64,000 nt of DNA from Nymphalis io (lineage: Eukaryota > Arthropoda > Insecta > Lepidoptera > Nymphalidae): positions 682,001 to 746,000 of the forward strand of contig NC_065901.1 of assembly GCF_905147045.1 (NCBI RefSeq). Reading direction: 5' to 3'. Positions 61,401 to 64,000 of this stretch are shown here, piece by piece. Position 1 is the first letter of the stretch. Every line of letters starts with the position of its first letter. Made by a program: the position numbers and the translations under genes. The notes beneath the pieces were generated by a model. It was not told the origin of the DNA. It searched no databases and saw only the letters and a program-made list of their open reading frames with translations.

Positions 61401-64000
61401 TACAGTACAGTAACAGCCTGTTAATGTCCCACTGCTGGGCTAAGGCCTCCTCTCCCTTTTGAGGAGAAGGTTTGGAGCTTATTCCACCACGCTGCTCCAA
61501 TGCGGGTTGGTAGAATACACATGTGACAGAATTTCAATGAAATTAGACACATGCAGGTTTCCTCACGATGTTTTCCTTCACCGTTAAGCACGAGATGAAT
61601 TATAAACACAAATTAAGCACATGAAAATTCAGTGGTGCTTGCCCGGGTTTGAACCCACGATCATCGGTTAAGATTCACGCGTTCTTACCACTGGGCCATC
61701 TCGGCTTCGTTTGAAGGAGTAAAACTTTATAACAAATCACTACCAACTATAAAAAATGTAAGCTCAATTAACGAGTTCAAGTATCCTCTCACACGTAACA
61801 TTTTGGAAAATTAATACTTATGACATGACCTATATGGCGACCATTATTATATTTAACTTTATGTCATGTTGTTCTCATGTAATTGACGTTCGTCTTTTTT
61901 GAGGTTAACGATTCTTTGTTTACTTGTTGATTTAAAGTTGTTATACTTTGAAAAAATGTGCATATTTACTTAAAATTAAAAAAGGGTCTATTTTTAAAAG
62001 TCAAACTCTTTTCTGATATCGCTAAAAAATTATGTTTAATAAAATATACTTTTATTTTTAAACGATCATTTTGCGTAGTCATTCCGAATATTTTGTTTTC
62101 GAACGACAGAGCTACATGACCCGAAATTAAGCCTAGTAACAGTACTCCATACGATTGTGAATTATAATGATAGTTTCACGCACTGTGAAGCTGTTTCTTA
62201 ATATTCAATATGGGATTTGCGATTCACACGCGGCTTTGGTGCAGACTGCAGTACGCTATATAAATGCACCGCAGCCGCAACCTTGTACATACGAATATTT
62301 ACAATATATAGTGTATGTAATAATTATAATAAGTCAGTGAGTAAGTTGTCGTAATGTGACGTCACAATATCAGTGGGCGCAGTGGGGGGCGGCGCGCGGC
62401 TCACGGGCTCGCTGGGCGCCATCAGCGCGCGCCTCAGCGTGCCGCGCGACGACCACGAGCGGCCGCACAACGTGCCCGGCTTCTACGCCACGCACGCCGC
62501 CCTGTGAGTGAGCCGCACGCGCTGCTCGTATACGCGTTCATAGTTCTCCTCCAACTCCTTGACTTGATACTTGCAAATTGTACAATGCGATTACGCGCAA
62601 GACTCGCAACGCGGACAAGCTATAGTTGTTGCTGTAAACGACACAGTATGTTTTTGCATTTACATACTTGTAACGCCATTACTCGGCGTGGAAGTATCGT
62701 CGTATTTTTGAGAGTTGGAACAAACGTCAAATCGCAATATTAGCTTGCCTACCACTAGCGACCATGGTGCTCGAGGTCACCATTTGTCATGCTGCGCAGG
62801 CACCGAACGATCCCGCGCATCTCGACGGCGGTGGACACGTCGACGCTGGAGGCGATGGGCTTCACGCGCGCGGACCGCTCGCTGGCGGGCGAGGTGCGGC
62901 GCTCCTTCCACCGGCCCGGCGAGCGCATCGAGCGCGTGCACTCGGGCCGCAGCGTGCCGCGCAACCTCAACATCGCGTCCGCGCCCGACGCGCCGCTCGC
63001 TTCGCACGCGCCGCTCGCCTCGCACGCGCCGCTCGCCTCGCACGCGCCGCTCGCCTCGCACGCGCCGCTCGCCTCGCACGTGACCCTCGCCTCGCACGCG
63101 ACTCTCGCCTCGCACGCGACACTCGCCTCGCATGCGTCCCTCTCCTCGCACGCGTCCCTCGCGCCGCACGTCCCACACGCGCTCGCAGCGGAGTCCGACG
63201 ACAACGCGACGTGAGTGTGATACTTATATTTGCGATATACACTTGCGTACAAGTTTTGTATTAAAATAAAATGCAGCAGTGATGCGTGCACCACTGCTGA
63301 AATTCAAGTTAAGATACGAACCCATTACTGTTCGCTACGTTAATAGTCTGCCATATGTACATCCAGGAGTCCATCGTCAGTGCGCACTGTGGGCAGACCG
63401 CGCGCACACAGCGAAGAACAGGAAGCTAAGCCCAAGCAACCCGAGGCGCCCCCCACTCTTCCTCTCACCGTAGACAAGGTAACATTGTTATAAGTCAAGA
63501 CTTTATAAAACATTGTCAATATACATTGTTCTGTGTATGAAATCCTGTGTAATCAGATTAAATCAAATCAAAAATCTTTATTAAACATTAAAGCAACACT
63601 TTCCTATTATTTAATAAAAATCTACCACTCTTTCGGAAAGAAGCACCTCAGAGCTGAGATGAACCGACGAAAGACGCTCAGCGGTTATTTTATCAAGTAT
63701 ATATGTTTACAATGACAAAATATTAGATTTCGAAAGTAATTTAATAATGAGCTTTATGCGCACAAACGTTTTTTAATGGTTTTAGGATCTTACCGTTGTA
63801 GTCGATACAATATTTTTGACCTTGAACTTTATTGCAAGCTTGTTAATTTTGATGGCGTTTTTATTTTTAAAATGATGATTACAATAATTTGTCGAGTAAA
63901 ATGCATGTCGAGCTTTTAGAGTATAGTAGGAAGTCGTATATGAAATATTAAACTGTACCGTCAGCCTTCGTGCGTGTGCAGCTACGAGAGCAGCGCACGC
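58408..64000 (+). CDS. VWC-domain single-pass membrane protein, DGCR2/IDD-like (3' partial)
   Basis: Exons: 58408-58453, 58527-58678, 59200-59420, 59740-59889, 60403-60493, 61194-61296, 62374-62503, 62800-63210, 63367-63478 and from 63982 past the window. A signal peptide (MFSKAVLCLSTLHFYS) leads into one von Willebrand C-type Cys-rich module (YVPGPDTCTLCICDNG, TCCEFICLDD). A transmembrane helix (GGTAAIVLLTVAFVVYRV) follows, then a basic stop-transfer run and a long cytoplasmic tail. The tail has a PPPYEEAM motif, a candidate WW-domain (Nedd4-type) ligand, and a repeated APLASH block. The name rests on recalled similarity of the Cys-rich module to insect proteins annotated DGCR2/IDD; function is unknown to me. 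GC content rises sharply in the exons from 62374 on. Confidence 0.75.
59455..59668 (-). mobile_element. Degenerate poly-A retroposon copy
   Basis: Poly-T near 59450, then CACCTGGTAAGTGGTCGCC and TGACTCACCCTTCAAACC, a diverged member of the 10782-11077 family, in an intron of the VWC gene. Confidence 0.65.
61409..61707 (-). mobile_element. tRNA-derived SINE, copy 2
   Basis: Nearly identical to 27947-28253 in the same orientation (tRNA boxes on the minus strand near 61650-61700). It lies in the intron between exons 61194-61296 and 62374-62503. Confidence 0.85.
62990..63169 (+). repeat. Coding 18-bp repeat: ten units of six residues (APLASH type)
   Basis: Five perfect-in-protein APLASH units are followed by VTLASH, ATLASH, ATLASH, ASLSSH and ASLAPH, in frame in exon 62800-63210. 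The DNA unit is GCGCCGCTCGCCTCGCAC with wobble changes. Long open frames on both strands here are side effects of the GC-rich repeat. Confidence 0.9.
63553..63700. repeat. Probable interspersed repeat fragment
   Basis: Text like CTTTCGGAAAGAAGCACCTC and GAGATGAACCGACGAAAGA recalls a widespread lepidopteran repeat tail. Class unknown; it lies in an intron of the VWC gene. Confidence 0.35.

Noticed and set aside
62755..63294. Arg-rich and Ser/Ala-rich proteins on several frames around the 18-bp repeat
   Set aside because: Explained by the GC-rich repeat; only the frame of exon 62800-63210 continues through consistent splice sites.

Overview
The window is nuclear DNA from a lepidopteran insect, probably a butterfly. 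It is AT-rich, its genes have many short exons with GT-AG introns, and it carries interspersed repeats typical of Lepidoptera: a tRNA-derived SINE and a second abundant poly-A retroposon. Every host gene has a clear metazoan counterpart. All exon boundaries given here were placed by eye from reading frame, splice sites and recalled family sequence.

Layout. 1-3046: a 107-bp tandem array made from a cytoplasmic dynein heavy chain exon and its splice donor. 3491-15548 (+): the C-terminal third of that dynein gene (stalk, microtubule-binding domain, AAA5, AAA6, C-terminal domain), including two alternative microtubule-binding exons. 16058-27388: a nested transposon block. It holds a small deleted gypsy element with intact 161-bp LTRs (16058-19013) and a second gypsy element (19256-27388), which is itself interrupted by a LINE (about 21361-25000) and a Harbinger-type DNA transposon (26290-27015). 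28471-37109 (-): a TACE/ADAM17 metalloprotease in 17 exons. 38599-42252 (-): a polyubiquitin gene of 16 head-to-tail units, with an upstream TATA box and heat-shock element. 45327-49728 (+): Smg5, a nonsense-mediated decay factor. 51113-53614 (-): an ENL/AF9-type YEATS protein. 54253-54605 (+): mitochondrial ribosomal protein L34. 54917-57258 (-): an SLC25A46-like mitochondrial carrier. 58408 to beyond the end (+): a VWC-domain single-pass membrane protein.

The host genes look like an ordinary mixed neighbourhood (motor, sheddase, ubiquitin supply, RNA surveillance, transcription elongation, mitochondria) and not a pathway cluster. ear/mRpL34 and the SLC25A46-like/VWC pair are divergent; Smg5/ear and mRpL34/SLC25A46-like are convergent.

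The least ordinary signals are: (i) an array of about ten hairpins in the first gypsy element, whose stems differ but stay complementary while an 18-nt loop is conserved; (ii) the dynein exon array, which puts 28 extra copies of a splice donor in front of the next exon; (iii) the paired dynein microtubule-binding exons; (iv) a polyubiquitin gene in which 12 of 16 units carry Ala at position 19 and 4 carry Pro.
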